Shown here in pieces: positions 56,863-63,995 of a stretch of DNA of 64,000 bases. Positions within the stretch are counted from its first letter, which is position 1; every line of letters starts with the position of its first letter. The position numbers were made by a program, and so were the translations under genes. The notes under the pieces were generated by a model. That model was not told the origin of the DNA, did no database searches, and saw only the letters and a list, made by a program, of their open reading frames with translations. The stretch is taken from NCBI GenBank assembly GCA_001772615.1, contig MEUZ01000003.1:310001-374000 (forward strand), written 5' to 3'. This DNA is from a candidate division WWE3 bacterium RIFCSPHIGHO2_01_FULL_40_23 (GTDB lineage Bacteria > Patescibacteria > WWE3 > UBA101185 > 2-01-FULL-41-18).

Positions 56863-57525
56863 TTACCTATCTTCCACAGAAGAGGCGTTATAAGTTATAC
56901 CTGCTAAAAGGGCTTTAGCCGTCTCCTTGTCCACTTTATAGTGCCAGGCGGCTAATTTATAAAGAACAAGCTGGCATAAGCCTCCGCTTTCAGGTTCAAT
57001 CACATTTAAAGTTCCGTAGTTTTCATTCTTTGTGGAATTATCAATGTTGATTAAAAAAATCTTCTTTATTTCTTCTTTATATTCGTTAAACACTTCCCCG
57101 TGATCCGTAAGTTTTGGCGCTCCAATTGAGATAACTAGATCATAATCAAAGCCTGCTGTGGAAAAGCCGACTCTTGAAGTGTCAAAATCTTTGGAAACAG
57201 GGTGCAGGATAATTTTACAGACATTACCCTCAATAACGTAATTTACTTTTTCTATATGAGTTCCTCCATAATCAATGCTGACAACAAGATCCCTTGTCCC
57301 CTTAACCGGAGTGACTTCATCTTTAGAAATAAGATTTACCGCCTCAAACGGAATCGGATAAGGGTACATAAAAGAAACATTTTTCCCGGAGTTTTTCAGC
57401 GATCTGTAAAGGGCAATTCCCGCGCATAAACCGTCCATACCCGAACCTCTGGTGGGAATCACAACAGCGTTTTTAGCCTCATATATTAAATCTGTGACCT
57501 GTTTTCCTTCTTTTAGTACAAGCAT
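56863..57525 (-). CDS. DHH-family-like protein lacking metal ligands
   Basis: 220 residues aligned by eye to the DHH domain of NrnA/RecJ-type phosphoesterases: GSGMDGLCAGIALYRSLKNS (27-46) replaces the usual HxNPDGDALGSxLALY, DLVVSIDYGG replaces the VDxxxxxR motif, and IDNSTKNENYGTLNVIEPES replaces the IDHHPSN motif; LLAGITYN matches the domain end. Most metal-binding His and Asp are gone and the DHHA1 domain is missing. It probably binds a nucleotide or protein without hydrolysis. Confidence 0.6.
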   Translation of the reverse strand: MLVLKEGKQVTDLIYEAKNAVVIPTRGSGMDGLCAGIALYRSLKNSGKNVSFMYPYPIPFEAVNLISKDEVTPVKGTRDLVVSIDYGGTHIEKVNYVIEGNVCKIILHPVSKDFDTSRVGFSTAGFDYDLVISIGAPKLTDHGEVFNEYKEEIKKIFLINIDNSTKNENYGTLNVIEPESGGLCQLVLYKLAAWHYKVDKETAKALLAGITYNASSVEDR

Positions 57526-57626
57526 AAAATTTGGGCAAGTAACTCACGGTAATATCAGAAATGACAGGGCGAAGAATGAGTGGGGCTTATTTTACCTTGT
57601 AAAGACTATAGGGTCAAGCTTAGCTT

Positions 57627-57655
57627 TTGACTGTAATCAAATTAAAAGATAGGAT
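57627..57655 (+). promoter_or_regulatory. Promoter of the small gene at 57692
   Basis: TTGACT (57627-57632), 17-nt spacer, TAGGAT (57650-57655); predicted start near 57662, giving a ~30-nt leader with a good ribosome binding site. Confidence 0.55.
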
Positions 57656-57691
57656 GAACGCAAGAGGGGTAAGTTGAGAGGAGAGTTACGT

Positions 57692-57952
57692 ATGGCAAAA
57701 AAAACATGGCCAAGGACGCCTGAAGTAAACGAAATGTTTGTCGTGGCACTGGATCCGGATGAGGCTTATTCGTTTTTCGTTGAGGGCTCATCTGAAGCTG
57801 TTGAGCTGGAAAGGGGCACCCATCTTAAGTTCGTAGGTATACAGAAAACCCCGGGAAGAGGCACCTATTATGTTTTTGCTAACGGGGGCAGGCGATTGGT
57901 GATAGAAGATTTCTTAGCGGAAACACACGTTCATCCTGTAAGGGAGCAATAA
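57692..57952 (+). CDS. Small protein of unknown function
   Basis: 86 residues, probably a small beta-rich domain: VNEMFVVALDPDEAY, then LKFVGIQKTPGRGTYYVFAN, and DFLAETHVHPV. No family recognised. The ATG at 57692 has GGAG 8 nt upstream. It is a single-gene unit with promoter and terminator. Confidence 0.65.
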   Translation: MAKKTWPRTPEVNEMFVVALDPDEAYSFFVEGSSEAVELERGTHLKFVGIQKTPGRGTYYVFANGGRRLVIEDFLAETHVHPVREQ

Positions 57953-57955
57953 ATC

Positions 57956-57990
57956 AGCCGGGAGAGAAATAAAAGACCTACCCGGCTTTT
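57956..57990. terminator. Bidirectional terminator between convergent genes
   Basis: AGCCGGG (57956-57962) pairs with CCCGGCT (57981-57987), with TTTT after it on the plus strand. It lies between the small gene and infB. On the minus strand the T-run is weak. Confidence 0.7.
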
Positions 57991-57993
57991 AAC

Positions 57994-59466
57994 TTACAAA
58001 ACCTCAATTATATCTTTCACTTTAATATCTTTAAAAATAGGATTTAGAAGAACACCGCACTCAACGTCTTTTCCAACAACATTAACCTCTTCTTTTCCAC
58101 GCCTTAAGTGCTTTATTTTGGCCGTAAAAATAGGCTCCTCCGCACTCTCCCTGAAGATTGAAATTTTGGCACCCTGCCTTAAAGCCCCGCCTAAAACTTT
58201 GCACCCTGCTACAATATCACCCGATTCAAGAGGGAATACTTTAAGCACTTCAGCCCTTCCTTTTACTTTAACCTCTTCTTTAAACAAAACCTCTTTAAGA
58301 AGGCTCTCAACTTCATCCAGAAGCTTATAAATAATGGTGTATGCTCTGACTGTCACTTTCATGCTGTCAGCAAGCTCTAAGACCTTTGAGGGAACTTTAG
58401 TATTAAAACCAAAAATTAGACCTTTAGATGAATGGGCAAGAAGAACATCGGATTCCGATATATCTCCCGTGGCTTTATGTAAAAATTTAAGCCTGGCTTC
58501 GGGAGTCTCAAGCTTCTTTAATGAACCTTCAAGAGCCTCCAAAGATCCGTGTGCGTCCGCTTTCAAGATTAAATTAATGACCTTTGTAGAGTCTAAAACC
58601 TTTTCCTCCTCGGGCACGGTTTCTTTTTTTACATCCAAAAGATCTTTATTCTTAACGCTCACAAAGACTTCACCCGCGGGTGGGACTATAGGGAACCCCA
58701 AAACCTCAATGGGATCCGATGGAGTAGCGTCTTTCACCTGTGTTCCGGTAAAATCAAAAAGAGATCTAACCTTGCCGGAAGTTTTATAGGTGTATATCTC
58801 ATCGCCCACTTTTAAAGTTCCGTTTTTAATAATCGCGGTAAAAAGCGGCCCTTTTTTCGCATCAAGCTTAGACTCAATTATTACCCCTTCCAGATCACCC
58901 TTTGGGTCGGCTTTAAGCTCAAGTATTTCGGATAAAGCGAGGATTGAGTCTAAAAGCTTATCAACACCCAATCCTGTTTTAGCGGAAACAGGAACACAAA
59001 TTACGTCACCTCCGAATCCTTCAACCAAAACCTCATTTTCCGCAAGCTGCTGCTTCACTTTATCGGGATTTGCCTGCGGGAGATCCATTTTATTTATAGC
59101 AACAATAATTTGGGAGTTTGCCGCTTTCGCGTGTGAAATAGCCTCTTTAGTTTGAGGCATAACACCGTCATCACCCGAAACTACGAGAATAACAATATCC
59201 GAAACCTTCCCCCCTCTTCCCCTCATTTTGGCAAAAGCCTCATGCCCGGGAGTGTCAATAAAAGTTATTTTCCTATCCTTATATATAACCTGATAAGCGC
59301 CTATTTTCTGCGTAATGCCACCGTGCTCGCCCTCGGCTACTTTTGACTTACGAATATAATCTAAAAGGGAAGTTTTTCCATGGTCAACATGACCCATCAC
59401 AGCTACAACTGGAGGCCTTATAAAAGGGTATTCTTTTTTTGAGGTTAAAGCACTTTCTTTTTTCAT
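57994..59466 (-). CDS. infB: Translation initiation factor IF-2, short form
   Basis: GTPase that brings initiator tRNA to the 30S subunit and promotes subunit joining. GHVDHGKTSL (P-loop), GGITQKIG, DTPGHEAFAKMRGRG, NKMDL are present, followed by domains II, III and IV. The 490 residues lack the long N-terminal extension of E. coli (~890) and contain only the G domain onward. It lies 11 nt after nusA, the conserved nusA-infB order. Confidence 0.97.
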   Translation of the reverse strand: MKKESALTSKKEYPFIRPPVVAVMGHVDHGKTSLLDYIRKSKVAEGEHGGITQKIGAYQVIYKDRKITFIDTPGHEAFAKMRGRGGKVSDIVILVVSGDDGVMPQTKEAISHAKAANSQIIVAINKMDLPQANPDKVKQQLAENEVLVEGFGGDVICVPVSAKTGLGVDKLLDSILALSEILELKADPKGDLEGVIIESKLDAKKGPLFTAIIKNGTLKVGDEIYTYKTSGKVRSLFDFTGTQVKDATPSDPIEVLGFPIVPPAGEVFVSVKNKDLLDVKKETVPEEEKVLDSTKVINLILKADAHGSLEALEGSLKKLETPEARLKFLHKATGDISESDVLLAHSSKGLIFGFNTKVPSKVLELADSMKVTVRAYTIIYKLLDEVESLLKEVLFKEEVKVKGRAEVLKVFPLESGDIVAGCKVLGGALRQGAKISIFRESAEEPIFTAKIKHLRRGKEEVNVVGKDVECGVLLNPIFKDIKVKDIIEVL

Positions 59467-59477
59467 TTGCTTTCTTT

Positions 59478-60587
59478 CTATTCATTGCCGTTTTTTTCTT
59501 GATCTTTTACTTCTTCTGACTCGGGCGTTTCTTGCGCGCTATCTTCACTGACCTTCTCTTTTTTATCTTCTTCCACCTCTGTTTTTTCCTCCACAGGACT
59601 CTCAACTGCGGGTTCCTCCTCACTTAAGGAATCTACTTCAGGCTTGGCTGTATCGTTTAATCCCTTTATATCTATTCTCCACCCCGTAAGTTTTGCCGCA
59701 AGCCTTACATTCTGGCCTTCTTTTCCTATGGCGAGGCTTAACTGATCATCAGGAACTATAACCTTCGCTTCTTTATTGTCCCTATCTGCGATCACATCCG
59801 CAACCTTGGCGGGGGAAAGGCTTGCCGCAATAAACCTGTCAATTTCAGGGTTATATGGAATTATATCTATTTTCTCACCGTTTAACTCTGCAATAATAGC
59901 CTGAACCCTGACACCCTTCTGCCCGACACAGCTTCCAACCGGATCAACATTGGATTCTTTGGATGAAACTGCGATTTTTGTCCTGCTTCCAGGCTCCCTT
60001 GAGATAGCTTCAACCCTCACAACTCCCTGCGCGACTTCAGGGACTTCCATTGCAAAAAGATTACTAACAAAAAGGGGATCGGCTCTTGAGACGATTATTT
60101 CAAGGCCTCTTCCACCTTCTCTTATATCTTTTACCAAAACTTTAAGCTTCTGGTTTAAAGAGTATTTTTCGGTTTGAATCTGCTCCGACTGCGGAAGGAT
60201 ACCTTGCGCCTTTCCAAGATCAACAATCACAACTCCCTTTTCCATTCTGAAAATATGCGCATTAACAATTGTCCCGATTTTTTTCTTGAAGTCGGCAAAC
60301 ACAGTTTCCTTTTCACTTTCTCTTATTTTTTGCAAAATTACCTGTTTTGCGGTTTGAGCTGCAATCCTTCCAAAACCGGAAGGGGTTACATCCTCACCAC
60401 CTTTATAAATTTTTGCTTCGCCCGTGTCGGAATCAACGGTTGCCGTAATATCCTCGGTAGTTGAACCGTAATCTTTTTTATAAGCGGATACAAGCGCCGC
60501 TCTTATTGTTTCCAGAACCGACTCAACAGGAATGCCCCTTTCGGTCGCAACCTGATTTAAAGCTGCATTAAATTCCGATATTGCCAT
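59478..60587 (-). CDS. nusA: Transcription termination/antitermination factor NusA
   Basis: RNA polymerase factor affecting pausing, termination and antitermination. N-terminal domain (ESVLETIRAALVSAYKKDYG), S1 (GTIVNAHIFRMEKGVVIVDL), then KH1 and KH2 (DPVGSCVGQKGVRVQAIIAE; LAIGKEGQNVRLAAKLTG). Residues ~315-369 are an acidic, Glu/Asp/Lys-rich tail. 369 residues. A terminator-like hairpin with T-run ends directly before its ATG. Confidence 0.96.
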   Translation of the reverse strand: MAISEFNAALNQVATERGIPVESVLETIRAALVSAYKKDYGSTTEDITATVDSDTGEAKIYKGGEDVTPSGFGRIAAQTAKQVILQKIRESEKETVFADFKKKIGTIVNAHIFRMEKGVVIVDLGKAQGILPQSEQIQTEKYSLNQKLKVLVKDIREGGRGLEIIVSRADPLFVSNLFAMEVPEVAQGVVRVEAISREPGSRTKIAVSSKESNVDPVGSCVGQKGVRVQAIIAELNGEKIDIIPYNPEIDRFIAASLSPAKVADVIADRDNKEAKVIVPDDQLSLAIGKEGQNVRLAAKLTGWRIDIKGLNDTAKPEVDSLSEEEPAVESPVEEKTEVEEDKKEKVSEDSAQETPESEEVKDQEKNGNE

Positions 60588-60596
60588 AAAAAGAAA

Positions 60597-60615
60597 GGTG
60601 GGATTTTAGCCCACC
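60597..60615 (-). terminator. Terminator-like hairpin directly before nusA
   Basis: GGTGGG and CCCACC form a 6-bp perfect stem with loop CTAAAAT, followed on the minus strand by TTTCTTTTT, which ends at the nusA ATG (60587). A possible -10 GATAAT (60621-60616) would start transcription inside the loop. The hairpin matters only for transcripts starting upstream of it. Confidence 0.6.
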
Positions 60616-60722
60616 ATTATCAAAAATACTTCCTGTAAGTTATCACAAAGAGGGCGCCAAATCAAGAAGCAGCGGATATAAAATGGCTTTCAAAAGGAAA
60701 AGCCAAAGGCGTAAGCTAAATG

Positions 60723-60728
60723 TATAAT
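60723..60728 (+). promoter_or_regulatory. -10 box placing transcription start near the ATG at 60737
   Basis: Perfect TATAAT, 8 nt before the ATG. No good -35. Confidence 0.4.
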
Positions 60729-60736
60729 AATGGAAT

Positions 60737-61132
60737 ATGGTTTCTACCCTTGAACAAACCTTCCCAGCAACTTACGAAAGAGATTCCGACAATGTGATAG
60801 CGCAGATAAAATCCCTTGAAGAAGAGATGATGAAAGAACACAAACTATCAGTAACGGCTCAAAAGCCAAATCCTCTACTGGAGTTTGCTGGGGGGGATAA
60901 TAGTAACGGCCTAAGCGACAGAGTTGACATATCCCTATCCTCAAGAGAAAAGAATCTTGATGCTATAGATATCTTGAAAGCGGTGAGACAAATTGAAGTA
61001 TTGGTTACCAGAAACAGAGGGCATATTGACAAAAGTGCCTTCAATTCTCTTAACGATCTTGTGTATCAAAAATTAACGGAGGCCTTAACGGAAGGTGTTG
61101 ACTTTAATCTCAAATTTACAGCAGAGTTTTAA
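60737..61132 (+). CDS. Hypothetical protein
   Basis: 131 residues, soluble and largely helical; SSREKNLDAIDILKAVRQIE is the clearest helix. No family recognised. It begins a three-gene plus-strand cluster of unknown proteins divergent from nusA. Confidence 0.55.
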   Translation: MVSTLEQTFPATYERDSDNVIAQIKSLEEEMMKEHKLSVTAQKPNPLLEFAGGDNSNGLSDRVDISLSSREKNLDAIDILKAVRQIEVLVTRNRGHIDKSAFNSLNDLVYQKLTEALTEGVDFNLKFTAEF

Positions 61133-61140
61133 TATCTCCA

Positions 61141-61170
61141 TTGACACCATACTGAAACCATGGCTATGAT
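61141..61170 (+). promoter_or_regulatory. Consensus promoter giving leaderless mRNA
   Basis: Perfect TTGACA (61141-61146), 18-nt spacer, TATGAT (61165-61170). The ATG of the next gene is at 61177, six bases after the -10, so its A should be +1. Confidence 0.8.
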
Positions 61171-61176
61171 TTATTA

Positions 61177-61614
61177 ATGGCTTTACTGGATAAGATTAGG
61201 GAATTTGCAAAAACTATTCCGGCCGAAGTTAAAGAGAGTAAGGATACATACACACTGGAGTTTGTCCTCGCGGAAAGAAAAGCCTTCCTTACAAAACAGA
61301 AACTCACATATACGGCGAAATTTAAAATTGATGAAAGTAGTAAGGAACTAAGATTTACGGAAATGTTAAAAGAGACAGGCATTGGTCTCTCAAGCGGGGA
61401 TTCGGATATGAGTCCCGGCTTTGGCTTTAAAGCCGAGAGTTACAACACATCTTCAGGAGCAAGGGAGGGCACAATCGAAGAGCAGTCTAAAATCTTTGGC
61501 GAAAAATATTCTTATAACTTTGATTACTCTTCCGTCAGAAAAAAACTGGAGGAGCTATCAAAAGAAGAAAGCTATAATTTTAAATACGTATTAACCGGTT
61601 CAGGTCTACAGTAA
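61177..61614 (+). CDS. Hypothetical protein
   Basis: 145 residues, beta-rich (TYTLEFVLAERKAF, KLTYTAKFKIDESSKEL) with a helical end. No family recognised. The start is fixed by the consensus promoter. The next gene follows by 18 nt with its own Shine-Dalgarno. Confidence 0.65.
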   Translation: MALLDKIREFAKTIPAEVKESKDTYTLEFVLAERKAFLTKQKLTYTAKFKIDESSKELRFTEMLKETGIGLSSGDSDMSPGFGFKAESYNTSSGAREGTIEEQSKIFGEKYSYNFDYSSVRKKLEELSKEESYNFKYVLTGSGLQ

Positions 61615-61632
61615 AGACCAAGGAAAGGATTT

Positions 61633-62112
61633 ATGCTTAACTCAAAAGGCATCGCGGGAAAAGTTATTTTAATAACATGCGGGGGCCTCCTTGTTCTGTT
61701 TGTTTTATTTATAGCCCTCGTATTTGGCCTTGCATCTAAAGGCAATGAAGGGCCCATTAAAGCCGCGGAAGAATTCTTAGACACAATGTCTTCAAGAGAG
61801 CTTGAAAAAGCTTATTACTCAACTTCCGGTGCATTTCAGAAAGAAGTTTCAAAAGATCAGTTTATGGTATTTGCAGAGCAGTATCCCATCCTTGTTAAAA
61901 AAGAAAAAGTTTCTTTTTCGCAAAGGTCAACGAACAATGATACAGCAGTTCTTAGCGGGACAATCACGGGCGACGGAGGCAAAAAATCCCCCATTACCAT
62001 AAACCTTGTGAAAGAAGGGGAGGTATGGAAAGTACTTAACTTAAGCCTAAGAGAAGAAGACGTGCCTAAGGACGATTTAGACACCGATTCATTTGACACT
62101 TCTTTGGACTAA
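61633..62112 (+). CDS. Membrane-anchored DUF4878-like protein
   Basis: 159 residues. An N-terminal membrane helix (~11-35) and an extracytoplasmic NTF2-like fold: GPIKAAEEFLDTMSSRELEK, then TAVLSGTITGDGGKKSPITI and VKEGEVWKVLNLSL, the pattern of DUF4878/DUF4864 proteins. AAGGAAAGG precedes the ATG. Function unknown. Its stop overlaps the dnaJ stop by 4 nt (CTAA). Confidence 0.65.
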   Translation: MLNSKGIAGKVILITCGGLLVLFVLFIALVFGLASKGNEGPIKAAEEFLDTMSSRELEKAYYSTSGAFQKEVSKDQFMVFAEQYPILVKKEKVSFSQRSTNNDTAVLSGTITGDGGKKSPITINLVKEGEVWKVLNLSLREEDVPKDDLDTDSFDTSLD

Positions 62113-63050
62113 AGTAGCTTTCTATATTCCTCCAAAAGCTTCTTTTGTTCCTTTGAAAGCTTTTGAGGAATAATAACAAACAATCTCACAAACATGTCAC
62201 CTCTCTGTGTGCTTCTTAATCTTGGCATGCCTTTTCCTTTAATTCTAAATTCGGTGCCGGGCTGTGTGCCTTGCGGAACTCTCATCCTCGTTACGGATTC
62301 TCCTGCTCCTGAAAGGGGATCAACAACGGGTATTTCAACCTCATCCCCAAGGATTGCCTGAACAAATGAAACTTCCTTGGTCACATAAATGTCATCACCG
62401 TGCCTTTGAAAAACTTTATGGGGATAAATTCTTATCGTTATATGAAGATCTCCTGGAGGAAGCCCACTAGGACCTTCTTCACCGTAGCCCTCAAACCTTA
62501 ATTCATTTCCATCCCTTATTCCCGCGGGAATTTTAATCTTTAACCTCTTGCCGTTAATATTTATTTCTTCCTCCCTTCCCCTAACCGAATCGGCAAAAGA
62601 TATTGTCATCTCATAATCAAGATTTTTGCCTTTTCTTGGCCTCCTTGAACCCCCAAATCCCCTAAACCCAAAAACCTGCTCAAAAATGTCAAAGGGATCA
62701 AAGTCCTCCCCAAAGCCTTCAAAACCTTGACCGCCTGTTGAATAAGTATAGGTAAATGGACCCCACTGCCCGGCTCGCTGCCCCCCGAAACCGCCAAATG
62801 GACCCTCTCCGGGAAATCCTCCGTAACCCGGTTGAGCCGTGCCATAGGTATCATACATTTTTCTTTTTTGCGGATCTGACAAAACCTGATACGCTTCGTT
62901 TATCTCTTTAAACTTGGCCTCCGCTGCCGTTTTATCTTTTGCAACATCGGGATGGTGCTCTTTTGCCAGCCTTTTATAAGCGGCTTTGATTTCTTCTCCC
63001 GAAGCGTTTTTTGAAATTCCTAAAATTTCATAATAATCTCTTTGAGCCAT
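62109..63050 (-). CDS. dnaJ: DnaJ/CbpA-like chaperone without zinc domain
   Basis: Hsp40 co-chaperone. The J domain (1-65) has HPD (33-35). A Gly/Phe-rich region (~72-130) is followed directly by the two C-terminal substrate-binding domains (GKRLKIKIPAGIRDGNELRF). The Cys-rich zinc domain of true DnaJ is absent, so it resembles CbpA/DjlA-type. 313 residues. A 16-bp inverted repeat lies over its -10 region. Confidence 0.93.
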   Translation of the reverse strand: MAQRDYYEILGISKNASGEEIKAAYKRLAKEHHPDVAKDKTAAEAKFKEINEAYQVLSDPQKRKMYDTYGTAQPGYGGFPGEGPFGGFGGQRAGQWGPFTYTYSTGGQGFEGFGEDFDPFDIFEQVFGFRGFGGSRRPRKGKNLDYEMTISFADSVRGREEEININGKRLKIKIPAGIRDGNELRFEGYGEEGPSGLPPGDLHITIRIYPHKVFQRHGDDIYVTKEVSFVQAILGDEVEIPVVDPLSGAGESVTRMRVPQGTQPGTEFRIKGKGMPRLRSTQRGDMFVRLFVIIPQKLSKEQKKLLEEYRKLL

Positions 63051-63051
63051 A

Positions 63052-63067
63052 GTAAAATGTATTTTAC
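63052..63067 (-). promoter_or_regulatory. Palindrome over the dnaJ promoter
   Basis: GTAAAAT and ATTTTAC arms around a 2-nt centre. The minus-strand TAAAAT -10 box (63066-63061) is one arm. It is not a CIRCE element. It may be an operator for an unknown repressor, or a chance AT-rich palindrome. Confidence 0.4.
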
Positions 63068-63070
63068 ATC

Positions 63071-63110
63071 AAAAATAAAAAAGGGCGTCCGACTTAAAGC
63101 CAAACGCCCC
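63071..63110 (-). terminator. Rho-independent terminator
   Basis: GGGCGT and ACGCCC arms, followed on the minus strand by TTTTTTATTTTT. It ends the gene at 63136 before the dnaJ start. Confidence 0.75.
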
Positions 63111-63135
63111 AAAGTTTCGGGTGCACACTTTCCTC

Positions 63136-63354
63136 TCAAGGTGCTACCGGGGCTTTTGGAAAAATAAAAGCCGCCAAAGAAAGGGCGAGCGAAAAAAGTA
63201 GGGGTGCAATGAGGGCCCTCACTATTTCTTCAAAATCCCAGCTATGCCCCGTTATCCAATCGGCAGTAAAGCTTCCAAGCATTACAAAAGAGAGGAAAAC
63301 GAATGTGACTATAAAGCCAAACGCCGCTCCCGTGAACCGAAGTCTAAGGTTCAT
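63136..63354 (-). CDS. Small membrane protein of unknown function
   Basis: 72 residues with two membrane helices (~9-31 and ~47-66). No family recognised. AAAGGAG stands 8 nt before the ATG. It has its own promoter (extended -10 TGCTACAAT at 63390-63382) and terminator. Confidence 0.65.
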   Translation of the reverse strand: MNLRLRFTGAAFGFIVTFVFLSFVMLGSFTADWITGHSWDFEEIVRALIAPLLFSLALSLAAFIFPKAPVAP

Positions 63355-63381
63355 CTTAAATCTCCTTTCTTCTCTACGCCG

Positions 63382-63390
63382 ATTGTAGCA
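63382..63390 (-). promoter_or_regulatory. Extended -10 promoter
   Basis: TGCTACAAT upstream of the small membrane protein gene at 63354; no convincing -35. Confidence 0.5.
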
Positions 63391-63535
63391 GATAACGTTT
63401 ACTAATTCATTTTTCCATTATGGGAATGTAAAAAGTGCTAAATTCGGCACCTGCATTTTTGCAATTTATAGATAGGAAATGTTAACATTTACCAACGCAC
63501 AGGAGAAGCTAACCAAACTAAAGAGGAGAGGAAAG

Positions 63536-63907
63536 ATGCTAACCCTTTTGATTTTCAATTTCCCAAATCAGATAAGAATTCAAGGAGAAGTGGTAGAAAC
63601 TCTATTCAAAGCACTCGCCGGTCTGTGTCAAATAAGCGAGAGAGATATCAGGCCGCATATTCTAAATACTGCCTGCTGTTTACTTGAGCCGAATGGGAGG
63701 CTGGCCCAGCCCTACAGACACGGTGTGCATGTTCTAGTTGAATGGCAGGAAAAGCGCGATGATCTTACCGTAATCGCTGGCATCGCTTTTGCCATACAAG
63801 CCTTTCTGGATGCACATGGATTTGGCGACTACTCCGATATCCTTTTCCTTGGCACACAGGCGCATTTCCACCATGGGGAACTGGTTTTGGCTACGCCCCA
63901 AGCATGA
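63536..63907 (+). CDS. Hypothetical protein
   Basis: 123 residues, with LLIFNFPNQIRIQGEVVETL at the start, Cys-Cys mid-protein and a His-rich segment near the end (GTQAHFHHGELVLA). The fold may be tautomerase-like, but I cannot support that. ATG chosen at 63536 because GAGGAGAGG precedes it; an earlier ATG at 63479 lacks a ribosome binding site. GC content is higher than that of the neighbours. Confidence 0.6.
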   Translation: MLTLLIFNFPNQIRIQGEVVETLFKALAGLCQISERDIRPHILNTACCLLEPNGRLAQPYRHGVHVLVEWQEKRDDLTVIAGIAFAIQAFLDAHGFGDYSDILFLGTQAHFHHGELVLATPQA

Positions 63908-63917
63908 ACTACACACA

Positions 63918-63945
63918 AGCCCTGTCTTTTAAAAGCGGGGCTTTT
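63918..63945 (+). terminator. Rho-independent terminator
   Basis: AGCCCTG (63918-63924) pairs with CGGGGCT (63936-63942), one G-U pair, followed by TTT. Confidence 0.8.
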
Positions 63946-63965
63946 GTCCCCCATTTAAACTCCCA

Positions 63966-63995
63966 TTGATGACGGTAAAGGCATTATGATAAAAT
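63966..63995 (+). promoter_or_regulatory. Promoter at the right window edge
   Basis: TTGATG, 18-nt spacer, TAAAAT with extended TGA. A gene starting just beyond position 64000 is expected. Confidence 0.55.
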
